Below are positions 37,179 through 45,036 of a stretch of DNA of 64,000 nucleotides, one piece after another. The stretch's first letter is position 1. Each line of letters starts with the position of its first letter. The stretch comes from an uncultured Rubripirellula sp. (GTDB lineage: Bacteria; Planctomycetota; Planctomycetia; Pirellulales; Pirellulaceae). The position numbers and the translations under genes are program-made. The notes under the pieces were generated by a model. The model did no database searches. It worked only from the letters and a program-made list of their open reading frames with translations, and was not told the origin of the DNA. The DNA is taken from contig CALIBL010000016.1 in NCBI GenBank assembly GCA_938045805.1, positions 109,127 through 173,126 of the forward strand, in the 5' to 3' direction.

Positions 37179-37982
37179 ATGGGCAAAACGAGACGAGATC
37201 AGCTGAGCGAATTCGTTCAGGCATCAGGTTTCGCATCGCTCGGGGAACTCGCAGCATCTTTATCGGTGAGTGAATCGACGATTCGACGTGACCTGGAAGT
37301 CTTGGAAAAAGGCGGACTGGTACGAAGAACGCACGGTGGAGCATTTTGGACGGGCGATTCGGAGACGATTGAAGTCTTTCGAACCCGCAGGGATGACCAT
37401 TGGATGGCGAAAGCTGCAATTGGGCGACTCGCGGCCGAATGGGTTGAAGACCACGACACCATTTTGCTTGACGGCGGTAGCACGACTTATGAATTGGCTC
37501 GCCAACTTGTTGGAAGACCTTTGCAGGTTGTGACCAACAGTTTGCCCGTCGCACACCTACTCTCTGCAAGCGAATCGATCGACTTGGTGATGATTGGCGG
37601 GTGCGTACGTGGAAGAACCGCTGTCACGATTGGACCAATGGCGGATGCAATGCTGCACAGCATCAATGTGGGCAAAGCGTTCCTATCAGTCGCTGGGATT
37701 ACCGACCGAGGCTACTTCAACAGCAACATGATGCTCGTTGAAAGCGAGAAGGCAATGCTATCCGCCGCTGACCAGGCAATCGTGGTAGCGGACAGCAGCA
37801 AATTTGGAAGAGTCAGCCTGAGTCGATTGTGCGGATTGCAAGAAGTACACGGAGTGGTAACTGACAGCGATTTGCAAACCAAATGGAAAGATCACCTCGA
37901 ACTCGCTGGTGTTGACCTACGGTTGGCACAGCTATCAAGCCAAATCTCAGCTCCAACACAGAAAACAAGCCACACCAAATAG
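37179..37982 (+). CDS. DeoR/GlpR family transcriptional regulator of the microcompartment operon
   Basis: The ATG at 37179 is chosen because GGGGAAAG lies about seven bases upstream; the frame is open from a TTG at 37152. The protein is 267 residues. The N-terminal helix-turn-helix is typical ([40 protein letters not shown]). The C-terminal DeoRC sensor domain resembles sugar-phosphate isomerases ([28 protein letters not shown]). Family members are usually released from DNA by a phosphorylated sugar, which fits a fuculose- or rhamnulose-phosphate pathway. It is the first gene of the operon, with pduL about 20 bases downstream. Confidence 0.92.
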   Translation: MGKTRRDQLSEFVQASGFASLGELAASLSVSESTIRRDLEVLEKGGLVRRTHGGAFWTGDSETIEVFRTRRDDHWMAKAAIGRLAAEWVEDHDTILLDGGSTTYELARQLVGRPLQVVTNSLPVAHLLSASESIDLVMIGGCVRGRTAVTIGPMADAMLHSINVGKAFLSVAGITDRGYFNSNMMLVESEKAMLSAADQAIVVADSSKFGRVSLSRLCGLQEVHGVVTDSDLQTKWKDHLELAGVDLRLAQLSSQISAPTQKTSHTK

Positions 37983-38002
37983 GACTCCTTGAGTTGACCA
38001 CC

Positions 38003-38746
38003 ATGAATGCCGCGATCGATCGCAGTTACATTGAACAGTTAGTCCGCACTGCGATTCGGTCCTCACAAGTACCGACCGCCTCGGACAACTCGGCGCCGAC
38101 CCAATCGGTAAACATGCGCGATACACCTCCAGGATGGGTAAATGGCGAGCCAAATCTTCGGGTGAGCATCTCCGCTCGACACTGTCACCTAACCGACGAA
38201 CATGTCGAAATCCTGTTTGGCCGCGGTGCTGTCCTTGAGCCCGACAAAGATCTCTACCAAGACGGTTTCTATGCCGCAAAGCAGACGGTAATGGTCGTCG
38301 GCCCGAGAAAAAGGATGCTACCCAACGTTCGAGTGTTGGGGCCAACGCGACCGGCGAGCCAAGTAGAGCTTGCTTTAACAGATTCAATTTCGTTGGGCAT
38401 CAACGCCCCGATTCGGCACAGCGGGGATATCGAAGGCACACCCGGATGTGTCCTGGTTGGCCCAGCAGGAACTGTCCAGCTCAATCAAGGAGTCATTCGT
38501 GCCGCAAGACACGTCCACATGAATGATGCGGATGCAGAGCATTATGGCGTCGAAAACGGCGACATGATGCAATTACGAATCGCGAGTCCAAGTTGCAGCG
38601 TCACGTTCGAGGATGTGCTGGTTCGTGCAGACTCCGCTGCGAAGCTTGAAGTTCACATCGACACCGATGAAGGCAACGCATGCAACCTTGATGCGGCAAC
38701 CGAGGTAACGCTCAAAAAATCTGGATGTAAGTGTCAGGGGCACTAA
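38003..38746 (+). CDS. pduL: PduL-type phosphate propanoyltransferase (phosphotransacylase)
   Basis: About 247 residues from ATG 38003 (a TTG at 37994 is an alternative). An amphipathic helix at the start ([18 protein letters not shown]) looks like an encapsulation peptide. Two PduL domains follow, each with the zinc-binding histidines: SARHCHLT near residue 58 and AARHVHMN near 170. The C-terminus ends [10 protein letters not shown]. It swaps CoA for phosphate on an acyl-CoA, here most likely lactyl-CoA or propionyl-CoA, recycling CoA inside the shell and passing acyl phosphate to the kinase encoded three genes downstream. Confidence 0.95.
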   Translation: MNAAIDRSYIEQLVRTAIRSSQVPTASDNSAPTQSVNMRDTPPGWVNGEPNLRVSISARHCHLTDEHVEILFGRGAVLEPDKDLYQDGFYAAKQTVMVVGPRKRMLPNVRVLGPTRPASQVELALTDSISLGINAPIRHSGDIEGTPGCVLVGPAGTVQLNQGVIRAARHVHMNDADAEHYGVENGDMMQLRIASPSCSVTFEDVLVRADSAAKLEVHIDTDEGNACNLDAATEVTLKKSGCKCQGH

Positions 38747-38782
38747 TCCACCAAACAGAACAGTAATCGTTTTCCTTACGGT

Positions 38783-38799
38783 CGTTTCACGTTGAAACG
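38783..38799 (+). other. Hairpin between pduL and the first shell gene
   Basis: CGTTTCA and TGAAACG pair over seven bases with a CGT loop, 34 bases before the shell gene start. A GAAGG ribosome binding site follows it. It may protect the 5' end of the shell mRNA or mark a processing site. Confidence 0.45.
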
Positions 38800-38832
38800 A
38801 TCAAACCTCCCTTTCTGAAGGCAGAATCTCAG

Positions 38833-39129
38833 ATGGCAAAGATTAGTGAAGCTTTAGGGATGATCGAGACCAAAGGGTTTGTATCCCTTCTCGAAGCATC
38901 TGACGCAATGATGAAAGCAGCCAATGTCCAATTCCTAGGTTGGGACAAGGTTGGCAGTGGACTTGTCAGCGCGTTTGTTACCGGCGACGTCGCAGCTGTT
39001 AAAGCAGCAACCGATGCTGGGGCAGCAGCGGCAGGACGGATCGGCGAAGTCGTTAGCGTCCAGGTCATCCCACGTCCGCACGAGGATCTACCTAAGGTCC
39101 TGAAAACACCTGTTGCTGCCAAGAAGTAG
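38833..39129 (+). CDS. BMC-H microcompartment shell protein (first copy)
   Basis: A 98-residue single BMC-domain protein (pfam00936 type): [21 protein letters not shown] opens the fold, [14 protein letters not shown] holds the pore-lining turn (GSG), and [16 protein letters not shown] closes it. Such proteins form hexamers that tile the facets of the polyhedral shell and gate small metabolites through the central pore. A short Lys-rich tail follows the domain. It is close in sequence to the second copy 158 bases downstream, but its pore segment differs. Confidence 0.97.
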   Translation: MAKISEALGMIETKGFVSLLEASDAMMKAANVQFLGWDKVGSGLVSAFVTGDVAAVKAATDAGAAAAGRIGEVVSVQVIPRPHEDLPKVLKTPVAAKK

Positions 39130-39286
39130 TCACCCCGATCATTGACCCCAAGAAGGCTCCTTAAGGAAACCACGTCGGCATCCATTCATTGCCGGTCGCC
39201 TGAAGTACGCCGCTCCGATTGGTCATGACGGAATCTCAATTTTTCAACTTTTATCAAACAACTTTTGACTCACAAAGAGAACTCAC

Positions 39287-39556
39287 ATGAACGATGCAAT
39301 TGGCTTGATCGAAACCAAAGGCCTTTTGTCTTTGATCGAAGCAACCGACGCGATGGCGAAGGCTGCAAACGTTGAAATTGTTAAGCGCGTTGATATTGGC
39401 GGAGCTTACGTTACCACCATCGTCAGCGGTGACGTGGGGAGCGTCCGAGCTGCTGTTGAAGCAGGTGCAACTGCCGCGTCGCAAGTGGGTGAATTGGTTA
39501 GCAGCCACATCATCCCTCGCCCATCGGAAGGTTTGACCAAAGCTTTTTTGGCCTAA
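39287..39556 (+). CDS. BMC-H microcompartment shell protein (second copy)
   Basis: An 89-residue BMC-domain protein. MNDAIGLIETKGLLSLIEA and EATDAMAKAANVEIVKRVDI give the core. The pore turn is IGGAYVTTIVSGDV, with GGA where the first copy has GSG, so the two hexamers probably differ in pore chemistry. It ends shortly after HIIPRPSEGL without an extended tail. It shares the role of facet tile with its neighbour. Confidence 0.97.
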   Translation: MNDAIGLIETKGLLSLIEATDAMAKAANVEIVKRVDIGGAYVTTIVSGDVGSVRAAVEAGATAASQVGELVSSHIIPRPSEGLTKAFLA

Positions 39557-39580
39557 CCGCGAACCCTCCAACTGCGAGCG

Positions 39581-39595
39581 CGGGCGAAACGCCCG
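39581..39595 (+). other. GC-rich hairpin after the second shell gene
   Basis: CGGGCG and CGCCCG pair over six bases with an AAA loop, 25 bases after the shell stop codon and before the kinase. It could lower downstream expression relative to the abundant shell proteins, as an attenuating or 3'-end-protecting structure. Confidence 0.45.
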
Positions 39596-39636
39596 ATGCA
39601 GCATCGCGTCTTGAAGAGTTCGCCTCCGAAGCCCAG

Positions 39637-40875
39637 ATGACCCTGGCCTTTGGTTTAACTCCATCCGATTCCTCTAACTCAGAAACTCCCGTGCTTGTCC
39701 TCGTCGCAAATCTAGGCTCCACCAGCTTTAAGTATCGTTTGTACGACATGTCAAACGAACAATGCCTCGCGCGTGGTGCTGTTGACCGAATCGGCCAAGC
39801 TGAGAGTCACTGCATGGTGGAAATCGGACAGTGGAGAGATGAACGACAAATGCCCGTGGCTGATCATGGAGTTGCAGTAGAAACCTGCTTGCAGCAACTG
39901 ACAGACCCTGAGCATGGCGTGCTCAAGCATGCATCGGATGTAGTTGCAATTGGATTCAAAGCGGTTCACGGCGGTCGCCTTTCCGGTGTCTTCCAGGTTG
40001 ATGATGAAGTACTCGAAGCAATGACGGAGATGAATGCCGCAGCACCGGCCCATAATCCTCCGTACATCGCCGCGATGCGTTCGATGCGTGAGAAATTACC
40101 AAGCATTCCACTCGTCGCAGCATTCGAGACGAACTTTCATCAAACCATTCCTGCAAGCCGCCGCGAATACGCGATTCCTCGGCAATGGGCCGATGAGTTC
40201 CACATTCGCAAATACGGCTTTCACGGAGCGAGTCATCGATACATCGCGACGCGATCCGCGGAAATCCTCCAACGCAATGACGCTCGAGTGATCTCCTGCC
40301 ACCTCGGCGGCAGTAGTAGCTTGACCGCAATTGAGTCGGGACGAAGCGTTTTGACGACGATGGGAATGACGCCGCAAACGGGTCTGCCCCAAAACAACCG
40401 CGTCGGGGATTTCGACCCTTTTGCAATCCCACTAATCATTGAACGAACCGGGAAAACGCTTGATGAAGTGCTTTCGCACCTCGCAAGTCACGGCGGACTA
40501 CTCGGTCTCAGCAATCTCAGTGGTGACATTCGCGATCTTGAACAGGCAGCAGACTCGGGCAACGAACAAGCACAACTCGCTCTCGATGTCTTTGTCCAAG
40601 AGATTCGTCGTCATCTGGGCAGCATGCTGGTTTCGATGGGAGGCGCTGACGCAATCGTCTTCACCGGTGGCATTGGTGAAAAGGGGAGCCGCATCCGAGC
40701 CGCAGTATGTGAAGGTCTTGAAGAGCTTGGTATCCGTCTGGACAGCGATGCAAACGCAGCGGTGAACGGCGAATCGAGTTTCCATCACTCCGACAGCCGA
40801 ATTCAGCTGTGGGTCATCCCAACCAACGAAGAGATCATCGTCGCACGCCAATGCGTTGATGTTTTGAATCGGTAG
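39637..40875 (+). CDS. Acetate/propionate kinase family protein
   Basis: A 412-residue acetate kinase-type enzyme. It has VLVANLGSTSFKYRLYDMS for the first phosphate loop, AVHGGRLSGV, FETNFHQTIP, RKYGFHGASHRYIA for the acyl-phosphate site, SCHLGGSSSLTAIESGRS for the ATP site and FTGGIGEKGSRIR near the end. The first motif departs from the usual NxGSSSIKF (NLGSTSFKY), as expected for a divergent member. It converts acyl phosphate and ADP to the acid and ATP, here probably lactyl phosphate to lactate outside the shell or at its surface. It lies just after the shell genes and before a BMC-P gene. Confidence 0.93.
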   Translation: MTLAFGLTPSDSSNSETPVLVLVANLGSTSFKYRLYDMSNEQCLARGAVDRIGQAESHCMVEIGQWRDERQMPVADHGVAVETCLQQLTDPEHGVLKHASDVVAIGFKAVHGGRLSGVFQVDDEVLEAMTEMNAAAPAHNPPYIAAMRSMREKLPSIPLVAAFETNFHQTIPASRREYAIPRQWADEFHIRKYGFHGASHRYIATRSAEILQRNDARVISCHLGGSSSLTAIESGRSVLTTMGMTPQTGLPQNNRVGDFDPFAIPLIIERTGKTLDEVLSHLASHGGLLGLSNLSGDIRDLEQAADSGNEQAQLALDVFVQEIRRHLGSMLVSMGGADAIVFTGGIGEKGSRIRAAVCEGLEELGIRLDSDANAAVNGESSFHHSDSRIQLWVIPTNEEIIVARQCVDVLNR

Positions 40876-40897
40876 ACCAAAGAAAGCATCCCTAGAA

Positions 40898-41212
40898 ATG
40901 TTTGTCGCAAAAGTCACCGGATCCGTGGTCAGCACTCAAAAAGTTGAGTCGATGACCGGACACAAACTCCTCGTCGTTGAGCCGTACAGGCTTGACGAAA
41001 AAAAGCGTAATGCACTGGTTACGACCGGTCGCACGTTTATCGCCGTGGACACGCTTGGATCGGGAGAAGGCGATTTCGTCCTCATCACCCAAGGTAGCAG
41101 CGCACGGTTAACACCAGAAACCAAAACGCTACCAATCGACGCGGTCATTATCGGAATCGTGGATAAGGTTCACATCGATAAACAACCTGTCTTCTCAAGG
41201 CAGGAATCCTGA
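40898..41212 (+). CDS. BMC-P (EutN/CcmL) pentameric shell vertex protein, first copy
   Basis: A 104-residue EutN/CcmL-family protein: MFVAKVTGSVVSTQKVESMTG start, LLVVEPY, AVDTLGSGEGDFVLITQGSS and PIDAVIIGIVDKVHI. These form pentamers that cap the vertices of the icosahedral shell. It starts 22 bases after the kinase stop. With two further BMC-P genes nearby, the vertices may contain mixed pentamers. Confidence 0.96.
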   Translation: MFVAKVTGSVVSTQKVESMTGHKLLVVEPYRLDEKKRNALVTTGRTFIAVDTLGSGEGDFVLITQGSSARLTPETKTLPIDAVIIGIVDKVHIDKQPVFSRQES

Positions 41213-41246
41213 TTTACACGGGCCCAAATCAACCAAAAACTGAATC

Positions 41247-42680
41247 ATGCAATACGACGAAAACATCATTCGAAATGTAGTGGCACAGGTACTTGCCGAA
41301 GTCGGTCCAATGCCGGTCGCCCCCAATGGATCATCTCGACGTTCGCTCTCCGAAGGACGGTTCGGGATTTTTCAGGATGCCGAGTCGGCGGTGAACGCAG
41401 CTCGAACTGCTTTTGAAAAGTTCCGCGACTGCTCCATTGCAGACCGTAAGCGAGTGATCGAGATCATCCGTCGCATCTCTATCGAACAGTGCGAAGAGCT
41501 GGGTACCATGGAGATGGAAGAAACCCAGATCGGTCGACTAGAACACAAGATTGAGAAACTTCGAACCCTCGGCGAACAGACCCCCGGGGTCGAAATGATC
41601 GAGACCAAATGCTTCAGCGGAGACCACGGGCTTGCCGTTATCGAACGTGCTCCGTTCGGTGTTATCGGTGCTATCACGCCGGTGACTCATAGCCTCCCAA
41701 CCATCACCGGGAACGCCGTTAGCATGCTAGCTGGTGGAAATACCGTCGTGGTCAACCCACACCCCTCGGGCAAAAAGGTTGCCGTTGAAGGAGTCCGTCG
41801 ATTCAATCAAGCCATCGAAAAAGAGATTGGGATCGACAACCTAATCTGCGTCATTGCTGAACCGACACTCGAGTCGGCCGAAGCGTTATTTAAGCATCGC
41901 AGCGTTGCTTTGATCTGTGTTACCGGTGGCCCAGCAGTCGGTCGTGCGGCACTGCGAAGTGGAAAGCGAGCAATTGTTGCTGGGCCGGGTAATCCCCCAG
42001 TGGTGATCGATGAAACCGCTGACCTCGACAACGCCGCACGCAGCATCATCCAAGGTGCCGCATACGACAACAATCTTCTCTGCATCGCAGAAAAAGAAGT
42101 GTTCGTGGTCGAGGAAGTATTTGACGACATGATGGCGGCCATGCGACGTGCAGGTGCCGTGGAATTGAACCAAAGTCAAATTGCAAGCCTGACAGCCAAA
42201 GCGATTGTTCAAGTCGGAGATGACCAACACGATGCCGCCTGCAAAGACTTCATTGGCCAAAACGCTTCCGTGCTAGCCAAAGCAGCAGGATTGAATATCG
42301 ATGATTCAGTCGAGCTGGTCTTTGGTGAGACCGACGAACATCATCCATTCGTGAGTGTTGAACAGATGATGCCGTTCGTTCCATTCGTTCGAGCGAGAAA
42401 CATTGATCATGCGATTGAGATGGCGCAGAAGTACGAGCATGGATTCCGACACACTGCGATCATTCACTCTCGCAATGTTCACAACATGACCAAAATGGGT
42501 CGTCAACTTGATACAACCCTTTATGTCAAAAACGGCCCCAGCATGTCCGCTCTCGGCCTCGGCGGAGAAGGGTACCTCTCATTCTCAATCGCTGGTCCCA
42601 CCGGCGAAGGCGTCACCACCGCGAACACATTTACGCGTGAGCGACGCTGCAGCATGATTGATGAACTCCGCGTGGTCTAG
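41247..42680 (+). CDS. CoA-acylating aldehyde dehydrogenase (PduP-like)
   Basis: A 477-residue enzyme. The first residues form an encapsulation-type helix (DENIIRNVVAQVLAEVG), followed by a linker and the dehydrogenase. The catalytic Cys is C279 in DNNLLCIAEKEV. Other family features are GVIGAITPVTHSLPTITGNA and the NAD region with VTGGPAVGRAALRSGKRAIV. It turns an aldehyde plus CoA into acyl-CoA with NAD reduction; in this pathway the aldehyde would be L-lactaldehyde. It is encoded between two BMC-P genes and is expected to be cargo inside the shell. Confidence 0.95.
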   Translation: MQYDENIIRNVVAQVLAEVGPMPVAPNGSSRRSLSEGRFGIFQDAESAVNAARTAFEKFRDCSIADRKRVIEIIRRISIEQCEELGTMEMEETQIGRLEHKIEKLRTLGEQTPGVEMIETKCFSGDHGLAVIERAPFGVIGAITPVTHSLPTITGNAVSMLAGGNTVVVNPHPSGKKVAVEGVRRFNQAIEKEIGIDNLICVIAEPTLESAEALFKHRSVALICVTGGPAVGRAALRSGKRAIVAGPGNPPVVIDETADLDNAARSIIQGAAYDNNLLCIAEKEVFVVEEVFDDMMAAMRRAGAVELNQSQIASLTAKAIVQVGDDQHDAACKDFIGQNASVLAKAAGLNIDDSVELVFGETDEHHPFVSVEQMMPFVPFVRARNIDHAIEMAQKYEHGFRHTAIIHSRNVHNMTKMGRQLDTTLYVKNGPSMSALGLGGEGYLSFSIAGPTGEGVTTANTFTRERRCSMIDELRVV

Positions 42681-42696
42681 AAAACGGAAACATCAA

Positions 42697-42951
42697 ATGC
42701 AACCTGCACGCGTTCTCGGATCAGCACGAGCCACTATCAAGCACCACAGCTTGGACGGACAGAAATTGATCATCATCAATCTCTTGACTGTTGACGGTTC
42801 GCCCGATGGGCCTCCACTCATTGCTCTCGACCATTTGGGGTCGAGACCCGGTGACTGCGTCATGGTAACTAGTGACGGGAAATACGCGAGAGAATTAACA
42901 GGACAATCAACCAACCCAGCTAGATGGACCGTGATGGGGATCGTGGACTGA
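42697..42951 (+). CDS. BMC-P (EutN/CcmL) pentameric shell vertex protein, second copy
   Basis: The ATG at 42697 directly follows the aldehyde dehydrogenase stop (16-base gap); earlier in-frame starts overlap that gene and are unlikely. The protein is 84 residues: MQPARVLGSARATIKHHSLDG, LLTVDGSPDGPPLIALDHLG, SRPGDCVMVTSDG and a terminal MGIVD. It is the shortest of the three vertex proteins, lacking the C-terminal extension of the first. Same role: vertex pentamer. Confidence 0.93.
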   Translation: MQPARVLGSARATIKHHSLDGQKLIIINLLTVDGSPDGPPLIALDHLGSRPGDCVMVTSDGKYARELTGQSTNPARWTVMGIVD

Positions 42952-42956
42952 ACGCA

Positions 42957-43667
42957 ATGGACGGCCTAAAACAAGCAACAATCAATCCACCAAATCGCTT
43001 AGCAATCGAAAAAATTGTTAGGCAGGTTCTCGCGCGACTGAATGCTTCTGGATCGCACTCCGCTCGGCTGAATCCCACTGTCGGATCCACAACAACTTCT
43101 GCTGAGTCTTCAAAAACTTCCAGAACCGCTTCTTATCTGTCGGATCGAATTATCACGGCAGATCGAATCAATCGACTCCCCAAACACATTTTGGTGACAC
43201 TCATCTGCAACGATGCGGTCATCACTCCCTTGGCATTAGATGAAGTCAAGACACGTGGCATCGAAATCAATCGTGTTCAAAGAACGGAACGAACCCATAC
43301 TTCGTGGCAGGAAGTCGACGAGTGGATCGTTGACAAAGATCAGCCCGACCGCGGGAACGCCTTTGCTAATCAACTCAAAAAGCGTGGTTTAAACAGGCCT
43401 CCATTTCGCATCGTACTCAGTGACACGCCCGCAAAAGAACTTGAGCAACAAATTCGTGTGAAGGGAGAAGTCGCCGCCACAGTCGGATCGATTGAAGAGG
43501 CCGAGCGTTTCTCACTCGAACTTGACGTGACGACCTGGGTTTTCGATATGCAACGACTCAATCTTATCGCCGCGGTAAACGTGGCATCAGTTATTGCAAG
43601 GACAGCCAATACACGCACAGCCAATTCACTGACAGGGAACACACACACGGGGAACCCTCAGCAATGA
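42957..43667 (+). CDS. Unrecognised protein with a cargo-type N-terminal helix inside the microcompartment operon
   Basis: About 236 residues from ATG 42957 (six bases after the upstream stop; 42924 would overlap the previous gene). The beginning, NRLAIEKIVRQVLARLNAS, is an amphipathic helix like those of PduL and the aldehyde dehydrogenase here, so it should be packed as cargo. A Ser/Thr-rich linker follows (about 30-60). A central part contains LICNDAVITPLALDEVKTRG, which recalls the TP-A motif seen in some microcompartment cofactor enzymes. A C-terminal part contains RVKGEVAATVGSIEEAERFS and AAVNVASVIARTAN, faintly like RpiB/LacAB isomerases. The tail is a Thr/Asn-rich repeat. No enzyme active site is certain. 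Its stop overlaps the next start (ATGA). Confidence 0.75.
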   Translation: MDGLKQATINPPNRLAIEKIVRQVLARLNASGSHSARLNPTVGSTTTSAESSKTSRTASYLSDRIITADRINRLPKHILVTLICNDAVITPLALDEVKTRGIEINRVQRTERTHTSWQEVDEWIVDKDQPDRGNAFANQLKKRGLNRPPFRIVLSDTPAKELEQQIRVKGEVAATVGSIEEAERFSLELDVTTWVFDMQRLNLIAAVNVASVIARTANTRTANSLTGNTHTGNPQQ

Positions 43668-43945
43668 AACTCGCGAGAACGATCGGAACAGTAACCTTGG
43701 CTCGCTCGCATCCGAGTATGCAGGGCGCGAAACTTCGATGTGTTGAAATTGTCGACAAGATCGAACGATTGGACGCAAACCCTCTTGGCGGCGACACCGT
43801 GATTGCCTGGGACCTTTGCGGAAGTGGCTTGGGCGATCTGGTAGGTCTTGCAGAAGGACCCGAATCCACTCAACCGTTTTATCCCGATGTGAAACCGCTC
43901 GACGCATCCATCGTTGGACTGATTGATGATGTATCGATCCGCTGA
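43664..43945 (+). CDS. BMC-P (EutN/CcmL) pentameric shell vertex protein, third copy
   Basis: A 93-residue EutN/CcmL protein: MKLARTIGTVTLARSHPSMQGAK in pieces, LRCVEIVDKIERLDANPLGG, VIAWDLCGSGLGDLVGLAEG and ASIVGLIDDVSIR. Its ATG overlaps the upstream stop (ATGA), so it is translationally coupled to the unknown cargo-like protein. Vertex role as for the other copies. Confidence 0.95.
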   Translation: MKLARTIGTVTLARSHPSMQGAKLRCVEIVDKIERLDANPLGGDTVIAWDLCGSGLGDLVGLAEGPESTQPFYPDVKPLDASIVGLIDDVSIR

Positions 43946-44004
43946 ATTTACAGCAAATCACTCGACAAAACCCTTTCCGTAACCAAACCTTACAGCAAAC
44001 CGCT

Positions 44005-44027
44005 CGTGTTGCACGCAAAGCAACACG
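44005..44027 (+). other. Hairpin between the third BMC-P gene and the aldolase gene
   Basis: CGTGTTGC and GCAACACG pair perfectly over eight bases with an ACGCAAA loop, 25 bases before the aldolase start. There is no T-run. It is a candidate processing or stability hairpin. Confidence 0.45.
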
Positions 44028-44051
44028 CGTTCACAACCTCTGAGAAAACAA

Positions 44052-44912
44052 ATGCAGAATCTCCATAGCATCAAACAAGACATCTGCGACATTGGAAGCC
44101 GAATTTACAATCGTCAATTTGCGGCGGCCAATGATGGCAACATCACAGTTCGTGTCAGTGAGAACGAAGTCCTTTGCACACCAACGCTTCACTGCAAAGG
44201 TTACCTCAAGCCGGATGACATTGCACTCATTGACATGCAGGGCAATCAAATCTCTGGACGCAAAAAACGATCCAGCGAAGCACTACTGCACCTAGAGATC
44301 TACAAACAACGTGAAGATATCAAGAGCGTTGTCCACTGCCACCCTCCGCATGCGACTGCCTTCGCCATCGCAAGAGAGCCGATTCCGCAGTGCGTCCTGC
44401 CTGAGGTCGAAGTCTTTTTGGGTGATGTACCAATCACCAAGTACGAAACACCTGGTGGTCAACAATTCGCAGACACGATCTTACCGTTCGTTCATCGCAC
44501 CAATGTGATGATCCTCGCCAACCACGGAACGGTTAGCTACGGCGAAACCGTCGAACAGGCTTACTGGTGGACTGAGATCTTGGACTCGTACTGCCGAATG
44601 TTGATGCTGTCGCGTCAGCTTGGAAACGTCTCTTACCTGAGCGGCGAAAAGTCACAAGAGCTCTTGGATCTTAAAGACAAATGGGGATACAAAGATCCGA
44701 GAAATACTCCTGAGTACGACAACTGCGACATCTGTGCAAATGATGTCTTCCGTGACTCATGGGCCGCAGCAGGCGTCGAGCGTCGAGCATTCCCAGCCCC
44801 ACCGCCTGTCCAAGCGAATTCGGCTCCCGCAACCAACGGAACAACCTCCTCCGAAGACGCACTTGTGAAAGCCATCACGGATGAAGTGATCCGTCAAATG
44901 CAAGCCAGTTAA
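44052..44912 (+). CDS. Class II aldolase (L-fuculose-1-phosphate / rhamnulose-1-phosphate type) with C-terminal cargo peptide
   Basis: A 286-residue protein. Residues about 1-215 are a class II aldolase/adducin domain: NDGNITVRVSENEVLC, the zinc histidines H95 and H97 in HCHPPHATAF, and H158 in LANHGTVSYG; the Glu of VLPEVEVF is nearby. After a Pro/Ala-rich linker (APPPVQANSAPATNG) the last 19 residues, EDALVKAITDEVIRQMQAS, form an encapsulation-type helix. It would cleave fuculose-1-P or rhamnulose-1-P to DHAP and L-lactaldehyde inside the shell. In planctomycetes the equivalent locus serves fucose and rhamnose breakdown; that assignment is by analogy. Confidence 0.93.
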   Translation: MQNLHSIKQDICDIGSRIYNRQFAAANDGNITVRVSENEVLCTPTLHCKGYLKPDDIALIDMQGNQISGRKKRSSEALLHLEIYKQREDIKSVVHCHPPHATAFAIAREPIPQCVLPEVEVFLGDVPITKYETPGGQQFADTILPFVHRTNVMILANHGTVSYGETVEQAYWWTEILDSYCRMLMLSRQLGNVSYLSGEKSQELLDLKDKWGYKDPRNTPEYDNCDICANDVFRDSWAAAGVERRAFPAPPPVQANSAPATNGTTSSEDALVKAITDEVIRQMQAS

Positions 44913-44946
44913 TGCGTGACTCGATGATACGTTCATCAATCCATTT

Positions 44947-44972
44947 GCGTGGTGAGGTGTTGAACTCCACGC
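44947..44972 (+). other. Hairpin between the aldolase and dehydrogenase genes
   Basis: GCGTGG and CCACGC pair over six bases with a 14-base loop, about 65 bases before the dehydrogenase start codon. Weaker than the other intra-operon hairpins. Confidence 0.3.
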
Positions 44973-45036
44973 CATGCTCAATTATTTCAATCCTGATAGA
45001 CCAATCAAAACGTTTCAGCAGACAAAAGAAATCTCA

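Noticed and set aside
42924..42956. Upstream start for the unknown cargo-like protein
   Set aside because: It would overlap the BMC-P gene by 28 bases; the ATG at 42957 starts just before the amphipathic helix, as in other cargo proteins.
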